In this document: positions 6,874 through 15,648 of the stretch, one piece after another
How positions within the stretch are numbered: position 1 is the first letter of the stretch
How the letters are laid out: the number at the start of each line of letters is the position of its first letter
Origin: an uncultured Desulfobulbaceae bacterium
Lineage (GTDB): Bacteria > Desulfobacterota > Desulfobulbia > Desulfobulbales > BM004
Length of the DNA stretch: 64,000 nucleotides
Assembly (NCBI GenBank): GCA_947259115.1
Contig: CAMYKS010000002.1
Coordinates: forward strand, 1 to 64,000
Direction of reading: 5' to 3'
The notes under the pieces: model-generated
Told to the model about the DNA's origin: nothing
Databases searched by the model: none
The model's input: the letters and a program-made list of their open reading frames with translations, nothing else
Position numbers and translations under genes: made by a program

Positions 6874-7653
6874 TAACAACAACCTCTGCGGATGGGTATA
6901 GATATTCATCCTGTTGCCGCGGGCAAAACCAATGAGGGTAATGCCATGGTCCTCGGCATAGGTGAGCGACATGCAGGTCGGGGCGGTTCTGCTGATCAGG
7001 ATCGGGATTCTGTTGCGGATGACCTTGGTCATGATCTCTCCTGAGATTCTGCCGCTGGAAAGAAGAATCTTGTCCTCCAACGGGATATTATCCAAAAAGG
7101 CTCTGCCGATCAACTTGTCCACAGCGTTATGGCGGCCTATGTCTTCGGCAAAGAGAATGATATTTTTGTCATCAGCCAGGGCAGCGCTGTGTATGCCGCC
7201 GGTTTTTTGAAAAAGAGAGGAAATGGACCGGAATTCTTTCAGCAGATCCCGGATATAATCAGGAGCGGCTTTTATGCTTACCTGGCTGACAGGCAGGCTT
7301 TCGAGGCTGGCGCCGTCGCTGAAGGTAACTCCCTGCCCGCATCCCGAGGTGATGGTTTTTCGCTGAGCTATCCGGTCAAAGCCATGGGGCAGTTTTTTTA
7401 AAGTGACCGATATTGTCGTCTCTTTTTCATCCACAACAACGCCAAGCAGTGATTGACGGTCACTAAGAATCCCTTCGGATAGCAGGAATCCCACTGCCAT
7501 TGCTTCAAGTTCAGTAGGTGAACAGACCAGCGTCACAAGCCGTTGGCTGTTTACCAAAAGTGCAAAGGGAATTTCAGCGGCAACCTGGTCAATCAATTCT
7601 TCCAGGTCATTTCCATTCAGGCGCATGATAAGCGCATCATGTACGGCTTTCAT
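6871..7653 (-). CDS. fdhD: Formate dehydrogenase accessory sulfurtransferase
   Basis: This protein of about 260 residues has the FdhD pattern: SPTELEAMAVGFLLSEGI, then TSGCGQG, then TGGIHSAAL, AEDIGRHNAVDKLIG, LSSGRISGEIMTK and SRTAPTCMSL. FdhD carries sulfur from a cysteine desulfurase to the bis-MGD cofactor, which is needed for formate dehydrogenase activity. The mobile loop has only one Cys (SGCGQG), where the well-studied E. coli protein has a CxxC. The start is set at ATG 7653; an in-frame TTG at 7665 is possible. It is the last gene of a likely operon with the two small genes upstream. Confidence 0.93.
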   Translation of the reverse strand: MKAVHDALIMRLNGNDLEELIDQVAAEIPFALLVNSQRLVTLVCSPTELEAMAVGFLLSEGILSDRQSLLGVVVDEKETTISVTLKKLPHGFDRIAQRKTITSGCGQGVTFSDGASLESLPVSQVSIKAAPDYIRDLLKEFRSISSLFQKTGGIHSAALADDKNIILFAEDIGRHNAVDKLIGRAFLDNIPLEDKILLSSGRISGEIMTKVIRNRIPILISRTAPTCMSLTYAEDHGITLIGFARGNRMNIYTHPQRLLL

Positions 7654-7684
7654 AAGAGATATCAATTACAGATTCTTGAAATTA

Positions 7685-7894
7685 TTAAAAACAGCCGAGC
7701 TGGCATTTACTGATCTTGATATTCAGTTTATTGGCTGTTTTTCCGATTTCTCCTGAAGGGATGCCAAGGGATTTGGCAATAGCCAGAGCGCTGGAGCATA
7801 GGATGCGATTGTCTTTTGCTGCATTGTGCAGGCGGTTTTCAAGCTCTTCCCGTTGGGCAGGGGCAAGGGATGTAGTTTGTTTGGTTCCGGGCAT
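7685..7894 (-). CDS. Small conserved FdhD-associated protein with C-terminal CxxxC
   Basis: This 69-residue protein has a predicted helical body, with a helix-turn-helix-like stretch around SALAIAKSLGIPSGEIGKTA, and ends KISKCQLGCF. The closing Cys-Gln-Leu-Gly-Cys-Phe suggests metal or sulfur binding. I recall similar small proteins beside formate dehydrogenase genes in related bacteria, but I cannot name a characterised member. It lies 8 bases after the AhpD-like gene and 31 bases before fdhD, so it is probably co-transcribed with both. A role in cofactor sulfuration or redox-dependent regulation is a guess from context. Confidence 0.7.
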   Translation of the reverse strand: MPGTKQTTSLAPAQREELENRLHNAAKDNRILCSSALAIAKSLGIPSGEIGKTANKLNIKISKCQLGCF

Positions 7895-7902
7895 GACCGT
7901 TC

Positions 7903-8214
7903 TTAATCCTCAATGATATCTCTGGCCCAGGACAGGGCGGCAGCCACGTTTGGAAAGCCGATGGTGCTGGTCAGCAGAACAATGGTATGATATATCTCAT
8001 CAGGTGTTGCACCCGCTTTCAAAGCACGTTTTACGTGGGAATGCACCGCCCCTTCAGCCTTGGTGGCTGCAGCGGCAGCAAGCTGGACAAGCTGGGAGTT
8101 TTTTTCGTCAATGGGCCCAGCATCGCGCACCGCCTTGCCAAGGTCCTGGTTTTTTTCCATAACCGTGTTGAACTTCTGCAGCAGCCATTGATAGTTTTCA
8201 GAGTATTGCGCCAT
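7903..8214 (-). CDS. Carboxymuconolactone decarboxylase / AhpD-like family protein
   Basis: This 103-residue all-helical protein carries the CMD-domain pattern GAVHSHVKRALKAGATPDEI and TSTIGFPNVAAALSWA. The CxxC of peroxidase-active AhpD proteins is absent at the usual place, so simple thiol peroxidase activity is unlikely. The family also holds decarboxylases and proteins of unknown role. A good GGAG ribosome-binding site precedes the ATG. It heads the probable operon with the small Cys protein and fdhD. Confidence 0.85.
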   Translation of the reverse strand: MAQYSENYQWLLQKFNTVMEKNQDLGKAVRDAGPIDEKNSQLVQLAAAAATKAEGAVHSHVKRALKAGATPDEIYHTIVLLTSTIGFPNVAAALSWARDIIED

Positions 8215-8333
8215 GGTTTTCTCCGTATGTTTTTTGTGAATATTTACGAAAATTTAGCATGTGTTGCTCCCTGTTGTCAACAGTAGAGGTGGCAAACATC
8301 ATAGAGAGAAACAATTGAAATACCCTCAAGGAA

Positions 8334-9410
8334 TCAGGGTATTTTGGGAGTGGGCATAACGATGTCGTCCCCATTCAGAGCTTCGACCAGAAATATTTTG
8401 AGGGCCTGTTTTTCCGCATCATCTAAATGAAGCGGTTTCAAAACAGTATTACCGGGGCCGCCTCCCAGGTTGAAAAATTCGATGGTCTCATCGAGGGAAT
8501 CAAAAATGCCGTTATGCATATAGGGGCCGGTTTTTGCAATGTCACGCAGGGTGGGGGTTTTAAAGGCACGCCAATCCTTTTTGTCCTTGGTGATAAGGTA
8601 TCTTCCAGGATCTTCCTGCAAATTCCTGAAATCCTCATAGTGATTGAGTTTTGCCACAAATCTTCTTGTCGCAGCTACCCTGGGATCCGCTTGAAAATCC
8701 GGATTCTCGGGAACATTCAAGGCATGGAATTTGTCATCAATAAGGGTTACCCCGTAGTGGCAATCAGTGCATTTTCCTTTGCCGACAAAAATTTCATAGC
8801 CTTTTTTTGCTTCAGATGATAGCACCTCCAGATTCCCGTTAAGATATTTGTCAAGCGGAGCGTTAAGAGACACCAGTGTTCTTTCAAATGCGGCAATGGC
8901 CATGGCCATTTTCTCCCTGGTGATATCATCGCTGCCAAACACTTTTTTGAAAAGGACCAGGTATTCCGGCACCGATCTGATTTCCTCTTCAAGAAAATCC
9001 AGGTTCTGGTTCATTTCAAATGAGGACATCATGGGAAAAAGAGCCTGATCCTCAAGGGTTTCAACCCTGCCGTCGTGAAAAAGAAACTTACTGAATGCCA
9101 CGTTGATGAGGGTAGGGGAGTTACGCCAGTTTTTTGTCGTTGGATAGTTCAGTGATATGGCCTCACCGTCACTGAATCCCATATCCGGAATATGGCAGGT
9201 GGCGCAACTCATGGTGCCGTCTCCTGAGAGGCGTCTGTCAAAAAAAAGCATTTTGCCCAACTCAATTTTTTCCTGGGTCTGGGGATTGCCCGGTGGAACA
9301 GGTGTATGTTTGAAAGGTTCCAGGTGCCCGGCTGAACCAGGTGAGGGAAATATAAAGAACTGCAGAGCGTAGACGATGAAGACAAGAAAGAGTCCGTTAC
9401 TTCTGGGCAT
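8334..9410 (-). CDS. Di-haem cytochrome c peroxidase (MauG/CcpA family)
   Basis: This 358-residue exported protein has a signal peptide at about residues 1-28. Two haem-binding motifs are visible, CATCH at 69-73 and CTDCH at about 214-218, as in bacterial di-haem peroxidases. The motif PTLRDIAKTGPYMHNG near 290 is typical. The family reduces hydrogen peroxide in the periplasm with electrons from cytochromes, or oxidises protein side chains. The start at 9410 has GAGGAG seven bases upstream and overlaps the selenocysteine DsbA-like gene by 14 bases, so translation is probably coupled. Confidence 0.92.
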   Translation of the reverse strand: MPRSNGLFLVFIVYALQFFIFPSPGSAGHLEPFKHTPVPPGNPQTQEKIELGKMLFFDRRLSGDGTMSCATCHIPDMGFSDGEAISLNYPTTKNWRNSPTLINVAFSKFLFHDGRVETLEDQALFPMMSSFEMNQNLDFLEEEIRSVPEYLVLFKKVFGSDDITREKMAMAIAAFERTLVSLNAPLDKYLNGNLEVLSSEAKKGYEIFVGKGKCTDCHYGVTLIDDKFHALNVPENPDFQADPRVAATRRFVAKLNHYEDFRNLQEDPGRYLITKDKKDWRAFKTPTLRDIAKTGPYMHNGIFDSLDETIEFFNLGGGPGNTVLKPLHLDDAEKQALKIFLVEALNGDDIVMPTPKIP

Positions 9411-10008
9411 GAGCAAGCTCCTCTTCAATGATTTTCTGTAAGTATTCGTAGGGTCTGTTCCCGATGACCTTCCTGCCGTTGATAAAAAAGGTCGGAGTGT
9501 TGTACAGGTCCATGGCAACAGCAAGGTCTTCATCTTCTTTAATGAGAGCCCTGTGTTTCATGGTGTCCAGATCGCTGCTGAATTTTTTTATATCCAGGTT
9601 TAATTCTCCTGCATAGCGGATGAGGCTGTTCCGGTCCAGTTTAGGTGAGTTTTTGATCATTATGTCGTGCATCTCCCAGTATTTTCCCTGGTCGCCTGCA
9701 GCCAGCAGGGCCTCGGCGGCAAGATGGGAGTAGTCACGGTACCTGTAGGGGTAGTTTTTCAGAACAAGTTTGATTTTGCCGGGGTATTCAGCCATGAGTT
9801 TTTTTACGGTCGGACCGGCCGCAGCACAATGGGGTCATTGGAAGTCAAGGAATTCTATAATGGTGATCGGGGCGTCGACAGGCCCGAGATATGGACACTT
9901 GTCAATGGGCACTTGAAACCGCTCATTCTGCCCCAATGCTGAAACGGGGAGCAATGAAAGTATTACAACAGTTATCAGTGGTGCGAAGATTCTAATCATG
10001 GTTTTCAT
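9397..10008 (-). CDS. DsbA-like thioredoxin-fold selenoprotein (UPHC active site)
   Basis: Read through an in-frame TGA at 9837-9835, this is one 203-residue protein. It has a signal peptide (about residues 1-24, MKTMIRIFAPL to ALG), the DsbA-type strand TIIEFLDFQ, then Sec58-Pro-His-Cys61, a helix, and the cis-proline loop YNTPTFFING (Pro172). TGA falls exactly where the first Cys of the CxxC motif belongs, and the frame stays open for 145 codons after it. A stem starts 17 bases after the TGA. The start at 10008 has AGGGGG eight bases upstream. It is probably a periplasmic thiol or selenol oxidoreductase. It overlaps the peroxidase gene and follows the fdn operon terminator. Confidence 0.88.
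9807..9837 (-). promoter_or_regulatory. UGA codon and candidate bacterial SECIS of the DsbA-like gene
   Basis: The UGA is at 9837-9835. After 17 bases a short hairpin, CGGT-CCG-ACCG, occupies 9817-9807. The spacing matches the other two UGA/hairpin pairs in the window and the position of known bacterial SECIS apical stems. The stem is short, so this is suggestive rather than firm. Confidence 0.5.
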
Positions 10009-10051
10009 AGGGCATACCCCCTGCCATTGAGGCATAGATAAATGTGTGGAA

Positions 10052-10116
10052 GAAAAAAATCGGGGCCCGGAAAATGAAAGGAAGGGACAGGTACAAACTC
10101 CTTTCATTCCCGGGCC
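10052..10116 (-). terminator. Long hairpin terminator of the formate dehydrogenase operon
   Basis: Arms of 18-19 bases (10064-10082 and 10099-10116) pair almost perfectly around a loop of about 16 bases. On the minus strand the stem is followed by a run of seven T (10059-10053). It lies just after the NrfD-like gene and separates that operon from the DsbA-like/peroxidase pair. Confidence 0.75.
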
Positions 10117-10129
10117 TTCAAGGGAAAAT

Positions 10130-11263
10130 TTAACTGTCTGCCTGAACGGATGATGCGATCGGCAGTTTTACGGCTGCAATGCGATATGCCAGGACAATTG
10201 CGGCAATAAGTCCTAGCGTGATAATAATCTCTATAAAACTTGGAGTATAAGTAGCGCCCTCCCCAAGTTGGACCAGGAATAAAATATTCAGCCTGTTTAA
10301 AATGACACCGGCCAACACAAGACTCTGGGAGATAAAAACTGTTCCTGCCCTTTTCTCAGAGCCGCTGCTGAAAAAGAAAAGCATGATCATGGGTGCCAAC
10401 ACAAGAGCCATCTCAATAATAAATAATGTCCCGGTTCCGGCGGCGGCCATCAGGCCCAAATTCCCCTTGATCATGATGTCTCCTACCCGGAAGAGAAAAT
10501 AGAGCAGCAGAGTAATGGCGGTGCCCTTGGCCAGGCCGCGCAGGATATCAAAATTGCAGTCGTGCTTGAAGACCGATGAGGCAATGATATATTCTATGCT
10601 TACCATTGCCAGTCCTGCCGCTATGGCGGAAATAAAAAAGTTATAGGGCAGCATGGTTGTCCACCAGAGGTGGTTGAGCTTGGAGGGCATCAGCAGGAAC
10701 AATGCTCCCAGCGATGACTGGTGCAGAAAGGAGAGGGTAACCGCTGCAATCGCCAGGGGTATCATTACCTTTTTGCTGGTGAAAGTTTTCGCTGCGCCGC
10801 TGCCGATCCCTTCCAAAAATGGTCCGGCAAATTCCAGGGCCAGAACAGATGTATAAATAACCACACACACGATAACTTCGAACATGATGGAGTGAGGCTG
10901 CCACATCACCAGACCATGCCACAGGGTAAAGGGCTTGCCGATATCAAAGAAAATGCCGATTGAGACGATTACATAACCGACAAAGGCGGTCAAAACAGCT
11001 GCTCTGGCAACAGGCCTGTATTTTTTCATATTGAAGATATAAACAGCGGCGGCAATGGTAAATCCACCAGCGGCCAAGGCGACACCGGCCAGAACATCAA
11101 CGCCGATCCAAAGGCCCCAGGGGACATCATCGCTTAAATTGGTTACGGCGCCAAGCCCGACCGCAAGCCGGTAGAGGGCGGCGCCAATCATTGCGGCAAC
11201 GAGCAAAACCGCCAACCATGCGCCACCAGACAGGACTGCTTGTTTGTTTTCTTGTGCGCTCAT
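10130..11263 (-). CDS. NrfD/HybB-family membrane subunit of formate dehydrogenase
   Basis: This 377-residue integral membrane protein has about ten hydrophobic segments. It resembles the HybB/NrfD (PsrC) family: DVPWGLWIGVDVLAGVALAAGGF near residue 45-67 in short form, LWHGLVMWQPHS near 113, and HQSSLGALFLL near 180. The family anchors Fe-S subunits and exchanges electrons with menaquinone without haem. Its ATG overlaps the stop of the Fe-S gene (TAATG), with GAGGAGG upstream. This points to a three-subunit enzyme: periplasmic catalytic unit, Fe-S unit and quinone-reactive membrane unit. Confidence 0.9.
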   Translation of the reverse strand: MSAQENKQAVLSGGAWLAVLLVAAMIGAALYRLAVGLGAVTNLSDDVPWGLWIGVDVLAGVALAAGGFTIAAAVYIFNMKKYRPVARAAVLTAFVGYVIVSIGIFFDIGKPFTLWHGLVMWQPHSIMFEVIVCVVIYTSVLALEFAGPFLEGIGSGAAKTFTSKKVMIPLAIAAVTLSFLHQSSLGALFLLMPSKLNHLWWTTMLPYNFFISAIAAGLAMVSIEYIIASSVFKHDCNFDILRGLAKGTAITLLLYFLFRVGDIMIKGNLGLMAAAGTGTLFIIEMALVLAPMIMLFFFSSGSEKRAGTVFISQSLVLAGVILNRLNILFLVQLGEGATYTPSFIEIIITLGLIAAIVLAYRIAAVKLPIASSVQADS

Positions 11264-12033
11264 TAGTTCACCTCCTCATTAGATCCCCTGTTCCTGAAAT
11301 AGGCTACTGCCCCTAAAAATGCGACAATTCCGACTACTTTTTCAGGAATGCTTGACAGAACCGACCATGTATAATCCGGCAAGGATTCGTTGGGGATGCC
11401 TTTTTTAAAGCCCAGTGTATTAAAAGGCATGTCTGATATATAGAGCCAGTTCGTGCCGCCTGCCTCATCTAAGCCGTAAACATGTTTTACGTATTTGTCC
11501 GGTTCTTTATCAAGGCGCATTTTGGCTTCAGCAACGATTTTGTCGTAGTCGTCAAAGTACATTGCTTCGGTTGGGCAGGTTTTTATGCAGGCCGGCAGCA
11601 TGCCGTCACTGATGCGTTCTGCACAGAAGGTGCATTTCTGAACCGCCGGGGAGGTCTTCTCCCATTCATATTTAGGGATATCAAAGGGACAGGCAACCAT
11701 GCAGTAACGACAACCGATACACCTGTCAAAATCATAGGAAACCGCTCCCTGGGCAGTTTTAGTCAGGGCGCCGACCGGGCAGGCGGAAGCACATGCCGGC
11801 TCCCTGCAGTGCATGCACTGATTTTTAATAAAACTCCAGCCGACTTTACCTTTTTCTGCCGTCTCAACAAACTTGATGTTGGTATAGGTGTCAGAATTCA
11901 ACTTTGCCGGATTGGTAAAATCGCCTTTAAATGTAGTATTGCCGGCGTCTCTTTCATTCCATTCTTTACAGGCGACCTGGCAGCCACGGCAGCCGATGCA
12001 ACGAGTCAAATCCACTAAAACTGATTTTGCCAT
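11263..12033 (-). CDS. Formate dehydrogenase iron-sulfur subunit
   Basis: This 256-residue ferredoxin-like subunit has four Cys clusters: CIGCRGCQVAC near residue 12, CMHCREPACASACP near 73, CIGCRYCMVACP near 104 and CTFCAERI with CIKTCP near 135-155. That is enough for four [4Fe-4S] clusters, as in FdnH/FdoH. A single hydrophobic segment near residues 230-248 probably anchors it in the membrane. It passes electrons from the catalytic subunit to the NrfD-like protein. It starts 12 bases after the catalytic subunit stop and overlaps the next gene by one base. Confidence 0.94.
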   Translation of the reverse strand: MAKSVLVDLTRCIGCRGCQVACKEWNERDAGNTTFKGDFTNPAKLNSDTYTNIKFVETAEKGKVGWSFIKNQCMHCREPACASACPVGALTKTAQGAVSYDFDRCIGCRYCMVACPFDIPKYEWEKTSPAVQKCTFCAERISDGMLPACIKTCPTEAMYFDDYDKIVAEAKMRLDKEPDKYVKHVYGLDEAGGTNWLYISDMPFNTLGFKKGIPNESLPDYTWSVLSSIPEKVVGIVAFLGAVAYFRNRGSNEEVN

Positions 12034-12045
12034 TTGTCTGCCCTC

Positions 12046-15000
12046 CTATATTTTTTCGAGGCCGACCATAAAGGCCTTGGTCTCAGGAATCATCGTATTC
12101 GCATCGCCTATTGTCGGGGTCAACAGGTTGGCGCTGTCACCGCCGCTGCCGTTTTCAGGGTACTGCCAGCCGAAACACCATGGCAGGCCGATCTGATGTA
12201 CGGTGCTTCCCATTATTTTGAAGGGCTTGAAACGGGGGGTAACCGAGGCGATTGCTGTAACTTCTCCTCTGCCGGATTTAACTTTTACTTTATCGCCGTT
12301 TTTAATGCTTTTTTCAGCTGCCAGTTCCTCGCTCATTTCAACAAAGAGTTGCGGCACCATCTCCAACAGCCACGGCTGATGCCTGGTCATGACACCGGTC
12401 TGCCAGTGCTCGGTTACCCTGTATGTTGTAGCAACATATGGATAGCGGATATCGCAGGTGTAAAAGATGTCTTCTTCCTTGCCGTCCTCAAAGAAGAGTT
12501 TGGCGGTAGGACTGATACGATGACTCTTGTTCAAAGGATTTTCCTGGATAGGGCACTCCAGCGGTTCGTAATGTTCTGGGAAGGGACCATCAGCACGCCC
12601 TGGCCCGAAAATATGAGCTACACCATGGGGTTTCATGATAAAGGCCTTTCTGGTTTTCGGGTTGTCTGTGCCGTCAGAATTTTTCAGTGGCGGCCAGCCG
12701 CCGTCCGGTACATCGCCCTCCCATTTCTTGCCGTTCCATTTTATGACCGGTCGTTTCGGATCCCAGGGATTACCGTATTCGTCAACCGAGGCGCGGTTAT
12801 AGATTATTCTCCTGTTTACCGGCCAGCACCATGACCATTCAGGATAGAGTCCAGTGCCGCTTGGGTCTTCCTGTGAGCGCCTGGCCATCATGTTGCCTTT
12901 TTCAGTGTAAGAGTTGCAGTAGAGCCAATTGCCTGATGAAGTGGAACCGTCATTCTGCAGGAAGGCGAAACTCGGAACAAGGGTTCCTTTTTTATAGAGT
13001 TTTCCCTTTATTTCCTTGTCTTCAAGGAAATAGCCGTTAATCTCCTTGGCAACAAGATGGATATCAATTTCGCTGACCTTGCCGCTGGCGTCTTTAGGGC
13101 CATAGTCCCAGGCCAGTTTGGTAACCGGGTCAGGATAGGCGCCGTCTTCTTTTTCATAGAGACTTTTAACCCTGAAGAACAGGTCATTAATCATCTCGGA
13201 GTCCGGTAGAGACTGCCCCTGGGGGTCCTGGGCTTTATAGCGCCACTGGGCCCAGCGTCCCGAATTGGTGATACTGCCTTCTTTTTCCATGGAGGCGCAG
13301 CATGGCAGGAAGAACACCTCTGTTTTAATATCAGCCGGATTGACTCCGGGACCGCGCCAGAATGAACCTGTCTCGTTGTCAAAAAGATTGACGTTTACCA
13401 TCCAGTCCAGTTTGGCCATGGCCTGTCTCACCTTGTTGGCATTGGAACCCGAGCAGGCGGGGTTTTGGCCCCAGGCGAAGAAGCCCTTGAATTTCTCCTG
13501 CATCATCTCATGGAAGATCATGAGCCATGAGTAATTCTGGCCGTCCTCCAATTTTGGCAGCCAGCTGTAGCCGAAGTCGTTTTCCTTGGTGGCATTGTCG
13601 CCGTAATGGGCCTTGAGCAGGCTGACCGAGTATTTCGGATAGTTCCCCCACCAGTTGGCACTGTTCGGTTCCTTAGTCGTGGGGGTCCATTTGACGTTGT
13701 ATTCCTGAAGTGTAGCCTGGGATGCACTGGGCGTTTTCAAATATCCAGGTAGGATATGAAAGAGCAGGCAGTGGTCTGTCGAACCCTGTACATTACTTTC
13801 TCCCCTGAGGGCATTTACGCCGCCGCCGCTTCTGCCGATGTTGCCAAGCAGCAGCTGCACGATGGCAAAGGCCCGGATATTCTGGGTGCCCACCGTGTGC
13901 TGGGTCCAGCCCATGGCATACATGATGGTGGCAACCTTGTCCGCTTTGCCGGTGGAAGCGTATGTTTTGTAAACTTTCTCCAGCAGGTCCCTGGGGGTTC
14001 CGCTGATCTCTGCAACAGTGTCGATATCATAGCGTGAAAAGTGTTTTTTCAAGAGTTGAAAAACACTATTCGGGTTTTTCATTGTTTCATCTTTGATTAC
14101 AACTCCCTCTGCGTCCTTTTGGAAATCCCAGGCTTTTTTGTCGTATTTTCTATTTTCCGGGTCATACCCTGAAAAAATACCATCCAGTTCACCCGGCATC
14201 TTGAAATCCTCGTTTAAAAGAAATGGTGCATTGGTGTAAAGACGGACATAGTCTTCATGGTAAAGGTTATTCTGGATTATATAGTTGATCAATCCGCCGA
14301 TAAATGGAATGTCTGATCCTGAACGCAGTGGTGCATAAATATCTGCCTTGGCGGATGTTCTGGTGAATCTCGGGTCTACGCTGATCAGCGTTGCGCCTTT
14401 CTCCTTAGCGTCTAAAACCCATTTGAATGAAATTGGATGGTTTTCAGCAGCATTGCTGCCCATGATCAGGATGACATCGGAATGCCTGATATCTATCCAG
14501 TGATTTGTCATTGCACCGCGTCCGAACGACTCTGCCAGAGCCGCAACAGTGGCGGAGTGTCAGATACGGGCCTGGTGTTCTATATAGACAAGTCCAAGGG
14601 AACGGAGCCATTTTTGCAAGAGATAGCACTCTTCATTGTCAAGGGCTGCGCTGCCGACGCTGGCAATACCGTTACAGCGGTTGACAACCTGCCCTTTAGC
14701 GTTTTTCTCTGTAAAGGTTTCATCCCTCGACTTTTTGATCCTTTTAGCTATTTCATCTAATGCCCAGTCCCATTCGACTTCTTTCCAGTTGGAGGCTCCC
14801 GGAGCACGGTACATGGGCTTTTTGACTCTGGTGGGATTATGGGCGACCTGGTATACCGATGCCCCCTTGGAACAGAGAGAACCCCGGTTGATGGGATGAT
14901 CAGGATCGCCTTCAATGTTGATGACTTTGCCATTTAGCGTATGAACAATCATGCCACAACCGACTGCACAATAAGGACAGATGGTGGTGGTAACTTTGGC

Positions 15001-15120
15001 ACCTTTAATACGGTTAATTCGTTCTCTGGCCTGGGACTCCTTTGGAGTAAGACCTGTCACCGTGGTGGCAACAGCAGCCCCTCCGGAGTATTTCAGAAAA
15101 TCACGCCGGGTTATGCCCAT
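12046..15120 (-). CDS. fdnG: Selenocysteine formate dehydrogenase catalytic subunit (bis-MGD)
   Basis: Read through TGA at 14562-14560 this is a 1024-residue molybdopterin oxidoreductase. A twin-arginine signal (TRRDFLKYSGG) starts it, so the enzyme is exported folded. A [4Fe-4S] motif, CPYCAVGCG with CSKG, lies at about residues 48-85. The active site reads QARI-Sec187-HSATVAALAESFGRGA, the classic FdnG context in which the Sec ligates Mo or W. The MTNHW motif follows at once. The dinucleotide-binding domain is at the C-terminus. It oxidises formate to CO2 in the periplasm. GGAGG precedes the ATG at 15120. It leads the three-gene fdn operon. Confidence 0.95.
14528..14562 (-). promoter_or_regulatory. 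UGA codon and candidate SECIS of fdnG
   Basis: The UGA (14562-14560) is followed after 17 bases by a hairpin at 14542-14528. Its arms are GGCTCT and AGAGTC (one G-U pair) with a GGC loop. The location within the coding region just after the UGA is that of bacterial SECIS elements read by SelB. Confidence 0.6.
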
Positions 15121-15263
15121 AATGTACCTCCATAGAAATTGAAAGGGAAAATATCACACTTGTGGAAGCATAAATGAAACGAGATACTACATTTTTTTTT
15201 TACCAAAAGTGAAAAATGAGTCACGAATGATAGTTACTAAAAAATAATATTCTGTATGATTTT

Positions 15264-15292
15264 TTTAAATACAAAAAATAGGGAATTGTCAA
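15264..15292 (-). promoter_or_regulatory. Candidate promoter of the fdn operon
   Basis: TTGACA (15292-15287) and TTTAAA (15269-15264) are 17 bases apart on the minus strand. The leader to the ATG would be about 135 bases. An imperfect palindrome, TGTG-N11-CACA (15313-15331), lies just upstream of the -35 and could be an activator site. Confidence 0.5.
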
Positions 15293-15648
15293 GCTAATAA
15301 ATGAATAGTTAATGTGTAAGCATGTACCACATTGTAGAAAAAACTTCGAGGGGCCTTATGGGGTTGTTGCCTGCCGGAACAGTTTTTTTTACGGATCGTC
15401 AAATATGGGAATGATTAAAGGACGGGTCTTTTCGGTTATCAAGTAAAGGGGAGTGTTTTGCTGAACAGGTTGTTGTAAATATAATCTGCTTCTATTTTCA
15501 GGCTTGGATAAAATGCCGGCTGAAAAAGATGTTCTGCAGTGTGGGTACTGCAGATATAAATAATAAAGAGCGGTTTTTTTTCTATAAATTTTTTTTACAG
15601 GCTTTCTTTGCTGTCAGCCAGTTTAACCCATAATCTTACCTGAATGTT
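15293..15648. other. Non-coding region between the fdn promoter and the response regulator
   Basis: No gene is supported here. The stretch is AT-rich. It holds the TGTG-N11-CACA palindrome (15313-15331) and a perfect CTGCAGT/ACTGCAG hairpin at 15534-15553. On the minus strand that hairpin is followed by a T-rich tract and might end the signalling operon about 95 bases after its last stop. Confidence 0.4.

Noticed and set aside
9795-10107. DsbA-like gene as two separate or broken frames
   Set aside because: The frame is continuous across the TGA, the residue replaced is the first Cys of the active site, and the downstream half has no start signal of its own.
12034-12834. Long plus-strand frame of 266 residues opposite fdnG
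   Set aside because: It is antisense to a highly conserved gene, has no recognisable family pattern and arises from the codon bias of the real gene.
14512-14562. fdnG split by a stop codon into two genes or a pseudogene
   Set aside because: The TGA lies at the exact selenocysteine position of formate dehydrogenase, with ARI before and HSATVAALAESFGRGA after it. Both halves are in one frame and fully conserved.
15534-15553. CTGCAGT/ACTGCAG palindrome as a specific operator
   Set aside because: It lies behind the response regulator gene, not near a promoter. A weak terminator or chance hairpin is more likely.
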